From positions 1 to 64,000 of the forward strand of contig CAVROA010000013.1 in the NCBI GenBank assembly GCA_963722715.1: a DNA stretch of 64,000 nucleotides, in the 5' to 3' direction. The translations under genes were made by a program, and so were the position numbers. Shown here in pieces: positions 1 through 8,304 of this stretch (position 1 is the first letter of the stretch; the number at the start of each line of letters is the position of its first letter). This stretch comes from DASQGA01 sp963722715 (GTDB taxonomy: Bacteria; Actinomycetota; Thermoleophilia; Gaiellales; Gaiellaceae). A model generated the notes under the pieces. The model did not search any database. It was not told where the DNA came from and worked only from the letters and a program-made list of their open reading frames with translations.

Positions 1-121
1 CCGCCCTGCCGCGGTCCCGGACTCCTACGCATGCGGAGACCGCCCCGGTTCGAGGTAAGGACTCCACGACTCACCGAGTCGCCTCGAACAGGAGCAGGCC
101 GGTACAATGCCCCGCGCGCCA

Positions 122-195
<74 letters not shown>

Positions 196-201
196 TCTTC
201 G

Positions 202-223
202 AAGTCCCTGGTAGCAGGGACTT
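202..223 (+). terminator. Hairpin terminator behind tRNA-Asp
   Basis: AAGTCCCT (202-209) and AGGGACTT (216-223) form a perfect 8-bp stem with a 6-nt loop, followed by the pyrimidine-rich TCCCTTTC. It lies 6 nt after the tRNA and probably ends the tRNA transcript. Confidence 0.7.
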
Positions 224-433
224 TCCCTTTCGGCTTGGCGCGATGCCGGAACTATCGAACCCGCCCAGCCCCGAGCTGCCATGCAAATAAAACAAGTGCT
301 CGCCGTCGTTGGCGCGCCCTGCTCGCGCTCGTTAGATCTTGCAATGGTCCTGCTTTGGTTGGGAGCGTCCTAAGCGTTCGCCTGCCCCAGGTTCAGGAAT
401 GTTCCCCGGAGATCGCGCTCTAAGATAGAGGGC

Positions 434-838
434 GTGTCGCTGCCCGTGACGCTTCCCCTCATCGACCACTTGGCCCTGCGAGTACGTGACGGGAGACGCA
501 GCCGCACCTTCTACGAGCAGGCCCTCGAGCCGTTCGGAGTGAAGGTAGTGGAGAGCTCGCAGGGGTCTATTGGGTTCGCCATCGAGGGCGGTGGAGATTT
601 CTGGATCGGGGAGGGGGAACCCCCGGCCGCTCCCGTTCATGTGGCCTTCGCCGCAGCCGACCGGGCCACCGTTGACAAGTTCCACCGCGCCGCTGTCGAA
701 GCCGGCGGCCGCGACAACGGCGCGCCGGGTCTTCGTCCGCATTACCACGCCGGGTATTACGCAGCGTTCGTCATTGACCCGGACGGGAACAACGTCGAAG
801 CGGTCTTCCACTCGGACCGCCAGCTGCCAGCCGCGTGA
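434..838 (+). CDS. VOC-family (glyoxalase/bleomycin-resistance-like) protein
   Basis: A 134-residue protein starting with GTG, the size of one vicinal-oxygen-chelate domain (two beta-alpha-beta-beta-beta modules). It opens with IDHLALRV and ends with YAAFVIDPDGNNVE (109-122), a typical VOC C-terminal strand. His12, His69 and Glu122 sit where the metal ligands of active VOC enzymes are found, so a metal-dependent enzyme is plausible; the substrate cannot be told from sequence. It stands alone downstream of the tRNA and converges with a second VOC gene about 70 bp away. The two proteins are clearly different in sequence, so this is not a recent duplication. Confidence 0.85.
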   Translation: MSLPVTLPLIDHLALRVRDGRRSRTFYEQALEPFGVKVVESSQGSIGFAIEGGGDFWIGEGEPPAAPVHVAFAAADRATVDKFHRAAVEAGGRDNGAPGLRPHYHAGYYAAFVIDPDGNNVEAVFHSDRQLPAA

Positions 839-906
839 CGCTCGCCTGGGCCAGCGTTCGGGAATGACGCCTGAGGGGCTCTCTCCCGTCGCGAAAGTTC
901 AACCCG

Positions 907-1344
907 CTAGCCGATCTGCTCGGCCAGGCCGATGAGGATCCCCTCGGGGCCTCGGACGTAACAGAGCCGATACTGATCCTCGTACTGCGCCAGTTCACCA
1001 ACCAACTCGGCTCCGTGCGGGCGGAGCCGGGCGAGCGTATCGTCGATGTCCCCCACGGCAAACATGATGCGTAGGTAGCCGAGAGCGTTCACCGGGGCGT
1101 TCCGGTGATCGGCGACCGCAGGCGGCGTGAGAAATCGCGAGATCTCGAGCCGGCTGTGGCCGTCCGGCGTGCGCATCATGGCGATCTCGACGCGCATGGG
1201 GCGCAGTCCAGTGACGCGCTCTGCCCAGTCTCCTTCGATCGTGGCTCGCCCTTCGAGCTCGAGGCCGAGCTCGGCGAAAAAAGAGATAGCGGCATCGAGG
1301 GATTCCACCACGATGCCGACGTTGTCCATCCGTTGAAGCGTCAC
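907..1344 (-). CDS. VOC-family protein
   Basis: The frame stays open well upstream, but family similarity begins at the GTG at 1344 (VTLQRMDNVGIVV), giving 145 residues. ATG 1329 is an alternative start. The protein has the two-module VOC layout: first half with AAISFFAELGLE and a strand containing LRPMRVEIAMM, second half GYLRIMFAVGDIDDTLARL and RGPEGILIGLAEQIG. Glu in the last strand is replaced by Ile/Leu, so metal binding is uncertain; many binding-only VOC proteins look like this. It is divergent from the arginase-family gene, with 87 bp between the two starts. Confidence 0.8.
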   Translation of the reverse strand: MTLQRMDNVGIVVESLDAAISFFAELGLELEGRATIEGDWAERVTGLRPMRVEIAMMRTPDGHSRLEISRFLTPPAVADHRNAPVNALGYLRIMFAVGDIDDTLARLRPHGAELVGELAQYEDQYRLCYVRGPEGILIGLAEQIG

Positions 1345-1431
1345 GCGGCTCACTCTAGTCCTGGTGTCGCTTCGACACGCCCACCGGACGACGCGAACAA
1401 CGCCTGTTCTCGACGACGTAGGCTGGACGCG

Positions 1432-2337
1432 GTGCGCGGGCAGCCACTTGCCTTGATTGGAGTTCCGACAAGCGCGGGCGCCTTCGCGCCTGGTCAGGAG
1501 CGCGCGCCCGGAGCGCTGCGCGACGCGGGGTTGCTCGAGCTGCTCAGAGATGCCGGGATCGACGTCCACGACCACGGGGACCGCCAGGTCTGGCGCTGGC
1601 GGCCGGATCGGGAGAATCCACGCGCCCAGAACCTTGGAGCCGTCGTTGAGATCGTGCAGGATACCGCCCGTCGGGTCGCGGCGGCGGTAGCGGAGGGCGA
1701 GGCGACGCTGGTGCTAGGCGGCGACTGTACGGTCGGGATCGGCACGGTCGCCGGGCATGTCGAGAGTGGTGAGTCGATCGGGCTGGTCTATTTCGATGCG
1801 CACGCCGATCTGAACACGCCAGCAAGCGTTCACGAGGGCGCGCTCGACTGGATGGGAATGGCGCACATGCTCGGCGAGGAGGGCGCAGCCCGGGAGCTCG
1901 TCGAAGTGGGAGCGACGGTCCCTCTGCTCGATGCGGCACAAGTGGTTGTCTTCGGCTGGGGCGCCGAGCAGGCGACCGAACACGAACGGAAGGCGGTCGA
2001 ACGCCTCTCGCTTGAAGTCGTCCCGGCGGATGAGGTGAGAGCGGATCCAGCCGCCGCTGCCACTCGCGCTCTCGACCTGCTCAAGGAGCAGGCGAACCGC
2101 TTCGTCGTTCACTTCGACGTCGACGTGATGGACTTCACGGACGCGCCGCTTTCCGAGAATCCGGGCCGCAACGAAGGGCTTGCCTACGACGACGCCGTTC
2201 GGGCACTCGAAGTGGTTCTCCGGTCGCCAAGGCTCGCGGGACTCACACTCACCGAGCTAAACCCGGACCACGCAGCCGCGGCTACCGGCAGCGTCGACCG
2301 GCTAACGGCCGATCTGGCGCGGCTCCTCTCCCAGTAG
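1432..2337 (+). CDS. Arginase/agmatinase-family hydrolase with altered metal motif
   Basis: A 301-residue protein from GTG 1432; the open frame further upstream runs antisense to the VOC gene and is not homologous. Ureohydrolase signatures are present in order: GGDCT (96-100), DAHADLNTP (122-130) and HFDVDVMD (227-234). These place the Asp/His ligands of a binuclear Mn centre. The canonical GGDH is GGDC here, so the first Mn-ligand histidine is Cys99. The protein hydrolyses, or descends from enzymes hydrolysing, guanidino or formimino groups; the substrate (arginine, agmatine, formiminoglutamate) cannot be assigned. No arginine or histidine pathway gene is adjacent. Confidence 0.85.
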   Translation: MRGQPLALIGVPTSAGAFAPGQERAPGALRDAGLLELLRDAGIDVHDHGDRQVWRWRPDRENPRAQNLGAVVEIVQDTARRVAAAVAEGEATLVLGGDCTVGIGTVAGHVESGESIGLVYFDAHADLNTPASVHEGALDWMGMAHMLGEEGAARELVEVGATVPLLDAAQVVVFGWGAEQATEHERKAVERLSLEVVPADEVRADPAAAATRALDLLKEQANRFVVHFDVDVMDFTDAPLSENPGRNEGLAYDDAVRALEVVLRSPRLAGLTLTELNPDHAAAATGSVDRLTADLARLLSQ

Positions 2338-2389
2338 CTCTCGCAGCATGCGAAAAGGGGGCGACCTTGGCTATGACGATGCACTGACG

Positions 2390-2554
2390 CATGCTCGGCG
2401 AGACCCGCGTCCGTTCCCGCACTTCCTGCCAAACGCGAAGCGGGATCTCGCGAACGCCCAGGTACCGGCGCCCGAACGGCTTCAGTCGCCGCTCGACCTC
2501 GTCGAGCTCGAGCAGGCGGTGCGGCGGCGGGCCCTCAGTCCCTTGATCTCGAAA
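2390..2554 (-). pseudogene. Possible remnant of a ParB-like N-terminal domain gene
   Basis: The gap between the arginase and SARP genes has no convincing intact gene. On the minus strand one frame reads HRLLELDEVERRLKPFGRRY followed by LGVREIPL, which resembles the start of small actinobacterial ParB-like nuclease-domain proteins, where it is followed by an IPV-D-R-I-VG motif. Here the frame has an in-frame stop at 2555-2557 just upstream, no start codon, and loses similarity after about 30 residues. It is best read as a decayed fragment. Similarity is judged from memory of the family, not from a search. Confidence 0.3.
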
Positions 2555-2673
2555 TCAAGCGTACAACGGGTTTAGGGATGCACTGAAGGTTCGAGGGTGC
2601 TGTGTCCGGCCACCCGGGACGGACGTTCTGATTCGCGACGCGGCCCGGCCCTTGGGAGTCCCAACCGGCGTCT

Positions 2674-4290
2674 CTAGCGGCTGCTGAGTGTCCACGTGAA
2701 CCGGGTCAGGCTCTCGGCCGGAGCAAGACCTCCGGGTCTGAGGCCGCCGCGGACGAGCAGAGTGGGCACCCCGGCGCGTCGAACGAGGTCTGTCCTCGTC
2801 TCTCCGAGACCGCGACTAGACCAGTCATCCGGTAGTCCGACAACGACAGCTCGTGCGTTTGCAACAGCTTCGATGACGGCGTCCCGGCCCGGAACGAGAA
2901 GCGACGGCCTGGTATCGACCGCAGCCACTTGCTGCACGAGCAGCGCGACGCCGGCCAGAAGCCGGCTCGCATCGCGGCGGCCGTCCACCGGGTCGGCGGC
3001 AGCGCCAACCAGCTCGAGCGGGCGGTTCTCTGCTCCAGCGATCCAGGCAGCAATCTCTGCCGCCGCCCACTCGTGCTGAGCTCCGCCAAACGGCAAGACC
3101 ACGGGCGCCGCCGGATCCGGCGCTGGGGCGGCGTCAACGTCGGTAAGGATTGCGACGTCACACGGCGCTTCGCTGAGCACCCTGGCGAGCCAGGTCTCGA
3201 AACGACCGTCCGCGAGCAACCCGCCCGCCGCGTCGAGCAGGAGCAGTACGACATCGGGGCTCCCCGCTAGGCGAACGATGTCCGATGCCAATTCGGTCGA
3301 GGTGAACGCCACGGCCCTGGCCGGGATCTGCCGTTCGACCAATGCCGCTCGCCTGTCGGTCGCCGCTTGGGAGGCGCTCTCGAGCAGACTGCCGTCCTGG
3401 ACAAGCCGGACCAGGACCAGCTCGTGTAACGGGCGCAGCGCCAGCGGCTCGGCAAACGCGAGCAGCGGGTCGAGAGCGTCCGAGGCGACCGAGACGACGA
3501 CGAGGGTGCGAGTGTGCGGGTCGGCGCTCGCGAAGCCGACCGGCGAGTTGAGCGACGAGTCCTGCCGGAGTATTGCGCTCTCCATGTCCCGGAGCCCCGG
3601 ACCGGGCTCGATGCCAAGCTCGTCAACGAGGATGCTCCGTCCCTCGCGATAGACGGCCAGTGCTTCCGATTGGCGGTCGGAGCGGTAAAGCGCAAGCATG
3701 AGCTGTGTCCGTACTCGCTCGCGGAGCGGGTGCTCGGCCACGAGCGTCTCTAGATCGCCGATGATCTCCCCGTGCTGCCCTAGCGCCAGGTCTGCCTGCA
3801 AGCGTTCCTCGAGCGCGGCCAACCGGAGCTCCTCGAGCCGGGCGGCCTCGATCCGGGCAAAATCCGCCTCGACGACGTCCGCGAGGGCGGGCCCGCGCCA
3901 GAGTGCGAGCGCCTCGCGGAGCGAGAGTGAGGCGGCTCTGGGGTCGCCCTCGGCGATTGAGCGGCGGCCTTGTGCAACGAGCGTTTCGAACCGGTGTAGG
4001 TCGAGCTCATCGGGCTCGATCTGAAGGGAGTATCCCGGCGGTCGAGTGACGAGCCTGTCCGCGGGAAGCACCTTGCGTAGGTGCGAGACGTAGGTCTGGA
4101 GCACATTGACAGCACTTCTCGGGGGAGATTGTCCCCAGAGTTCGTCGATCAGCCGGTCTCGCGGGACGATGGCGCCCGACCGAGTCAGCAAGAGGGCGAG
4201 GAGCGCCCGTTGGCGAGGCCCGCCGAGAGCGACCGGCGTTCCATCGCAGACCACCTCGAGGGGTCCGAGAATCCTTATCTCGATCGTCAA
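2674..4290 (-). CDS. SARP/AfsR-type transcriptional activator with C-terminal USP-like region
   Basis: A 538-residue protein from TTG 4290, placed by homology at IEIRILGPLEV. Residues 1-95 form an OmpR-like winged helix ending in TRPPGYSLQ, and about 97-240 the bacterial transcriptional activation domain (all-helical, ELGIEPGPGLRDME at its end). This is the core of Streptomyces antibiotic regulatory proteins. The remaining ~280 residues lack the NB-ARC/TPR part of AfsR and look like two Rossmann-like universal-stress-type modules (TLVVVSVASDALDPLLAFAE, later VVVGLPDDWSSRGLG and GVPTLLVRGG). SARPs bind direct heptamer repeats; exactly such a set overlaps this start codon and faces the divergent gene, so autoregulation together with activation of that gene is likely. 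No clear Shine-Dalgarno precedes the TTG. Confidence 0.85.
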   Translation of the reverse strand: MTIEIRILGPLEVVCDGTPVALGGPRQRALLALLLTRSGAIVPRDRLIDELWGQSPPRSAVNVLQTYVSHLRKVLPADRLVTRPPGYSLQIEPDELDLHRFETLVAQGRRSIAEGDPRAASLSLREALALWRGPALADVVEADFARIEAARLEELRLAALEERLQADLALGQHGEIIGDLETLVAEHPLRERVRTQLMLALYRSDRQSEALAVYREGRSILVDELGIEPGPGLRDMESAILRQDSSLNSPVGFASADPHTRTLVVVSVASDALDPLLAFAEPLALRPLHELVLVRLVQDGSLLESASQAATDRRAALVERQIPARAVAFTSTELASDIVRLAGSPDVVLLLLDAAGGLLADGRFETWLARVLSEAPCDVAILTDVDAAPAPDPAAPVVLPFGGAQHEWAAAEIAAWIAGAENRPLELVGAAADPVDGRRDASRLLAGVALLVQQVAAVDTRPSLLVPGRDAVIEAVANARAVVVGLPDDWSSRGLGETRTDLVRRAGVPTLLVRGGLRPGGLAPAESLTRFTWTLSSR

Positions 4291-4329
4291 GCGGGCTTCA
4301 AGCGTACTTCAAGCGCCGTTGTCGATCCT
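4287..4329 (+). promoter_or_regulatory. SARP-type operator: three TCAAGCG repeats at 11-bp spacing, plus -10
   Basis: TCAAGCG occurs at 4287-4293, 4298-4304 and 4309-4315, exactly one helical turn (11 bp) apart. SARP proteins bind direct heptamers of this kind, usually with the last repeat 8 bp upstream of the -10. Here 8 nt (4316-4323) separate the last repeat from GATCCT (4324-4329), a weak -10. The site would activate the exported-protein gene at 4367, and it covers the TTG start of the SARP gene itself. Confidence 0.7.
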
Positions 4330-4366
4330 GGCCTTTCATAGGAATTGAGCGAGAAGGGAGACGACG

Positions 4367-4741
4367 ATGATCAACTCGATTCGCACACGACTGGTAGCGA
4401 CGCTCGCGACGGTAGCCGTGCTGGCGGGGGCGGCGACGGGAGCAGCCGCGACCGATGTTTACGAACCGTTCGTCACGGACTTCCCGAAGCAGACGGCGCC
4501 GACTGAATACATCCCGTTCGTAACGGACTTCGGGATCGCCCCGCGATCGCCGGGCGGCACGGTCGTGATCCGATCGACGCAGCCGAGGATCACCGTCCCG
4601 GCAACCAGCCGTGACTGGGCGGACGTGGGGATCGGCGCGGGCCTTGGCCTCGGGTTCGCAGGTCTCGCCGCTGCCGCGACGCTCGGCCTCCGGCGGCGGC
4701 GGCGCTCCATCGAGCCGATCAAAGCAGCGCGAGCCGGCTAG
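4367..4741 (+). CDS. Exported single-anchor protein, SARP-linked
   Basis: A 124-residue protein from ATG 4367 with a good ribosome-binding site (AAGGGAG, 4354-4360). Residues 1-28 are a signal peptide ending GAAA. The short mature part contains an internal repeat, YEPFVTDFP and YIPFVTDFG. Near the C-terminus a glycine/alanine-rich membrane segment (VGIGAGLGLGFAGLAAAATL) is followed by LRRRRR, a stop-transfer signal. It should be held in the membrane with the repeat region outside. The family is not one to which a function can be given. Its promoter has SARP heptamers and a strong terminator follows, so it is a single-gene unit controlled by the neighbouring regulator. Confidence 0.8.
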   Translation: MINSIRTRLVATLATVAVLAGAATGAAATDVYEPFVTDFPKQTAPTEYIPFVTDFGIAPRSPGGTVVIRSTQPRITVPATSRDWADVGIGAGLGLGFAGLAAAATLGLRRRRRSIEPIKAARAG

Positions 4742-4760
4742 TGGAGTAGGCAGCAAGCCT

Positions 4761-4798
4761 AAACCAGCGAGGCCCGGCTTCCCGGGCTTCGCTGGTTT
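4761..4798 (+). terminator. Strong hairpin terminator
   Basis: AAACCAGCGAGGCCCGG (4761-4777) pairs with CCGGGCTTCGCTGGTTT (4782-4798), about 17 bp with one G-T pair and a 4-nt loop. It ends the exported-protein unit before the kinase gene. Confidence 0.8.
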
Positions 4799-4931
4799 CT
4801 TGGGGCGAGGCGTTGCCGAAGCCAGCCCGTTGCCCGATAGTGGAGGAGTTTAGTGATGGACACTCAGCATCTTCCCGGCTGGCACAAGACTCGCCCGTTA
4901 CACCACCGAGTCCATCATCGGGCGGGGCGGG

Positions 4932-6794
4932 ATGAGTGTCGTCTACGCCGCTTACGACCGACAGCTGGGCAGGCCGGTCGCGTTGAAGGTGATGGCCCCT
5001 CCTGCCGGCCACGAGGGCGACCGTTTTCGCAAACGCTTCCTGCGAGAGTCGCGGCTGGCCGCTTCGATCGACCACCCGAACGTGATCCCGATCTACGACG
5101 CCGGCGAGGCCGATGAGCGGCTGTACATCGCCATGCGACTCGTGCAGGGGATCGACCTACGGCTCCTCCTACGTCGCGAAGGCCCGCTCGACTTCGCGCG
5201 GGCGTTTGCGATCGTCGGACAGGTGGCAGACGCACTCGATGCGGCGCATGGCCGAGGCCTGCTGCATCGAGACGTCAAGCCGGGCAACATCCTCCTTGCC
5301 CCAGACCACGGGGCAACCGACCACGTCTACCTCTCGGACTTCGGCCTCGCAGTTCCCGGCGGCGGCGAAGGGGCGCTCGAAGGGGGCGGCTTCCAAGGCA
5401 CTCCCGAGTATGTGGCTCCTGAGCAGATCGAGGGACGCCCGGAGCCGCGGAGCGACGTCTACGCTCTCGCGTGCGTCCTCTTCGAGTGCCTAGCGGGAGA
5501 GCCGCCGTTCGGCCGCGGACGGCTGTTCGAGACGCTGTGGTGCCACCTCAACGAGGAGCCGCCCCTTCTCTCCGATCGGCTCACCGAGTGCCCGAAGGCT
5601 CTCGACGCCGTCTTCGCCGCGGCCCTGGCCAAGGACCCCGGCCAGCGACCCAACACCTGTGGCGAGCTCGTGTCACGCGCACGAGCCGCGATCGGCTTCG
5701 ATCAGCCGTCAAGAGGCCATCGTGCGCGACTCATTGGGGTCGTCGGCGGCCTCCTCGCGGTCGCGACGGCGCTCGCGCTGGCACTGTTTCTGCGTAACGA
5801 AGACAAACCGCTCGTGGCCGCAAGCGCCACCTCCGAACGGGGCAAGATCGTCACGTTTGCCGGCACCGGCGAGCAAGGAACCACAGGAGACGGAGGACCA
5901 GCTCTCCTCGCGAAGCTCGCGCAGCCTTGGGATCTTGCCGTCGACCGCGCCGGAAACGTCTTTGTCTCTGAAGCGGCAAGCAATCGCGTCCGCCGCGTCG
6001 ACCGCCAGGGAGTGATCAGAACCGTAGCCCGGATCGGCGGTGACTTGGGATTCGATCCCGCAGGCCGGCTCTATGTCCTTCGGCAGGATGCTCCCTCCCT
6101 CCACCGTGTCGACGACGGTGGTGACGTCACGGTCGTCGCGGGGACGGGGAACGTGGGGTTCCTGGCGGATGGACTTCGCACGGTCTCTCGCGACCTCTGC
6201 GGCCAGCCCTTCGGTCCCGCCTTCGACCGTGCCGGAAACGCCTACATCTCCTGTCCGCTCGCCAACCGCGTAATCAGGATCGAACCGAGCGGCGTCTTCA
6301 CCACGATCGCCGGCTCCGGGGACGCGGGCTATTCCGGCGACAACGGTCCCGCCACGGAAGCCGCCCTCCATAGGCCGACCGGGATCGCGTTCGATCGCCG
6401 CGGCAATCTCTACATCGCGGACAACTTGAATCACCGCGTGCGCAAGGTGGACGAGAACGGCGTCATCACAACGTTCGCGGGAACCGGGCGCACCAGCCTC
6501 TCAGGCGACGGTTGGCTTGCCGTTTCCATCGACATTTGGAGCCCAACTGCCGTAGCGGCCGACGCTGAGGGGAATGTCTACATCGTGGAAGCTACCCCGC
6601 ACCGTGTTCGGAGAGTCGACGCGAACGGATTCATCACGACGATCGCGGGACAGGGGACACCCGGATTTTCAGGTAACGCCGGTTCCGCCGACCGGATCGA
6701 TCTGCAATACCCAGCCGACGTCGCGGTGGACGCACAACGCAACGTCTATATCGCGGATTCGGACGGCAATCGGATCCTGAAGGTGACGCCCTGA
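4932..6794 (+). CDS. PknB-type Ser/Thr protein kinase with NHL-repeat sensor domain (frameshift at N-terminus)
   Basis: From ATG 4932 (620 residues) the kinase has Lys19 (VALKV), Glu39, HRDVKPGN (112-119), DFG (136-138) and APE (162-164), then a membrane helix (about 266-287) and an extracellular region of NHL repeats (305-620: repeated DxxGNxYIAD..NHRVRKVD and GDNGPATEA). It should sense an envelope signal and phosphorylate cytosolic targets. ATG 4932 removes half of the glycine-rich loop. Upstream in the same frame TTESIIGRGG completes that loop but has no start codon. ATG 4856, with GGAGGAG at 4842-4848, is in another frame; deleting one T near 4880 joins them. The real gene is therefore probably 4856-6794 with an indel. 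Confidence 0.85.
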   Translation: MSVVYAAYDRQLGRPVALKVMAPPAGHEGDRFRKRFLRESRLAASIDHPNVIPIYDAGEADERLYIAMRLVQGIDLRLLLRREGPLDFARAFAIVGQVADALDAAHGRGLLHRDVKPGNILLAPDHGATDHVYLSDFGLAVPGGGEGALEGGGFQGTPEYVAPEQIEGRPEPRSDVYALACVLFECLAGEPPFGRGRLFETLWCHLNEEPPLLSDRLTECPKALDAVFAAALAKDPGQRPNTCGELVSRARAAIGFDQPSRGHRARLIGVVGGLLAVATALALALFLRNEDKPLVAASATSERGKIVTFAGTGEQGTTGDGGPALLAKLAQPWDLAVDRAGNVFVSEAASNRVRRVDRQGVIRTVARIGGDLGFDPAGRLYVLRQDAPSLHRVDDGGDVTVVAGTGNVGFLADGLRTVSRDLCGQPFGPAFDRAGNAYISCPLANRVIRIEPSGVFTTIAGSGDAGYSGDNGPATEAALHRPTGIAFDRRGNLYIADNLNHRVRKVDENGVITTFAGTGRTSLSGDGWLAVSIDIWSPTAVAADAEGNVYIVEATPHRVRRVDANGFITTIAGQGTPGFSGNAGSADRIDLQYPADVAVDAQRNVYIADSDGNRILKVTP

Positions 6795-6919
6795 CGGTCG
6801 CCTCCGCCGTCGAGGCCAACCACCCCGGGTCTTCGTGATGCCGACTGCTACTGCGAGTTCAGGTAGGTGACAACGGCCAGCACGCGCCGGTGACCTTGAC
6901 CGGGTCGATTGCGTCCGAC

Positions 6920-6961
6920 TTGACACGGACCTCCGGATTGGTTAGTCATATGACTTAGTCA
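6920..6961 (+). promoter_or_regulatory. Promoter with overlapping palindromic operator (SBP56-TetR operon)
   Basis: TTGACA at 6920-6925 is followed 17 bp later by the A/T-rich segment TAGTCATATGACT. The perfect 12-bp palindrome AGTCATATGACT (6944-6955) overlaps the -10, and TAGTCA is repeated at 6956-6961. This is where a TetR-type repressor would block the promoter; a TetR gene lies in the same operon. The AGGAGGT ribosome-binding site and ATG 6981 follow. Confidence 0.6.
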
Positions 6962-6980
6962 ATTGTATGAGGAGGTCACC

Positions 6981-8304
6981 ATGCCTGCGTACAGCGCCCC
7001 TTCGTTCCACGCCTCGCCACAGGAGGCGCTCAAGGGCCCGCCGGAGGAGTTCCTCTATCTCGCCTGCCTGCACGAGGGCACGGGTGTCGAGTCCCCCGAC
7101 TTCCTGGCGGTCGTGGACGCCGATGAAGGGCGGATCGTGCATGAGACGCCGATGCCGAACGTGGGCGACGAGCTCCACCACTTCGGCTGGAACCGCTGTA
7201 GCTCGGCCTGCCACGGACCGGATCGCTCGCATCTGATCCTGCCGGGCTTCCGCTCCTCGCGGATTCACATCGTCAACGTCGCGGACGACCCGCGTCGGCC
7301 GCAGATCGAAAAGGTGATCGAGCCGGAGGAACTGCGTCGCGAAGACCGGCTACACGCGCCCCCACACCGTGCACTGCATGCCGGGCGACAACGTCGTGAT
7401 CAGCATGCTCGGCGACGCAGACGGGAACGGCGCCGGCGGGTTCGCCGTGCTCGATGCGAAGACGTTCGAGGTCAAAGGCCGCTGGGAAAACGGCGGCGAG
7501 ACGCCACCCTTCAACTACGACTTCTGGTACCAGCCGCGCAAGAACGCGCTCATCTCGTCGGAGTTCGGCGAGCCGAACGCCTACGAGAAGGGCTTCGACC
7601 TCGACGACGTCGCCGCGGGACGCTACGGAAGCAGGCTCCACTTCTGGAACCTGGCCGAACGGCGACTCGAACAGACTCTCGATCTCGGCGAGAACGGCCT
7701 TGTCCCGCTCGAGGCGCGCTGGCTCCATGACCCCGAGGCTGAAGAGGGCTTCGTCGGCGCCGCCCTCTCGAGCACGATGTGGCACTTCCACCTCGACAAC
7801 GGCAGCTGGAAGGCCGACCAGGTGATCGCGGTCGAGAGCGTCGAGCTCGAGGGCTGGCCCTTCCCCGTGCCGGGCCTGATCACCGACCTCGTGGTGTCGA
7901 TGGACGACCGCTTCCTCTACTTCTCGAACTGGCTGCACGGCGATCTGCGCCAGTACGACGTCTCCGACCCGGCGAACCCGAAGCTGACCGGTCGGCTCTG
8001 GCTCGGCGGCCTGCTCGGCAAGCCGAGCGACGCCGGACGCGAGCTGAACGGCGGGCCACAGATGCTCCAGCTCTCGTTCGACGGGCGGCGCCTCTACGTC
8101 AGCAACTCGCTTTACTCGACCTGGGACAACCAGTTCTATCCTGGTCTCAAGTCGTGGCTGCTACGCGTGAACTGCGATCCGGACGGCGGGATGGAGGTCG
8201 ACCGCGACTTCTTCGTCGACCTGCACGACCGTCCGGGTGGACCAGCGCGGGCGCACGAGGTGCGTCTCCAGGGCGGCGACTGCACGACGGAGATCTTCCA
8301 GTGA
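6981..8304 (+). CDS. Selenium-binding protein 1 family (SBP56; methanethiol-oxidase-like), frameshifted
   Basis: Two overlapping frames together make an SBP56-family beta-propeller of about 440 residues. The first frame (MPAYSAPSFHASPQEAL..., ATG 6981, strong RBS) runs to IEKVIEPEEL near 7333. The second continues with KTGYTRPHTVHCMPGDNV and ends ...CTTEIFQ. Deleting one G at about 7334 restores EELVAKTGYTRPH. Members oxidise methanethiol to formaldehyde, H2S and H2O2 or bind selenium/metals. The HCMPGDN, HFGWN and CSSACHG motifs are typical of the family. It heads a tightly coupled operon. The family call is firm; the oxidase activity is inferred. The frameshift may be an assembly error. Confidence 0.88.

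Noticed and set aside
2..58. An open frame ending in TAA at 56-58 (RPAAVPDSYACGDRPGSR), possibly the C-terminus of a gene left of the window
   Set aside because: Only 18 residues are visible and nothing in them is recognisable.
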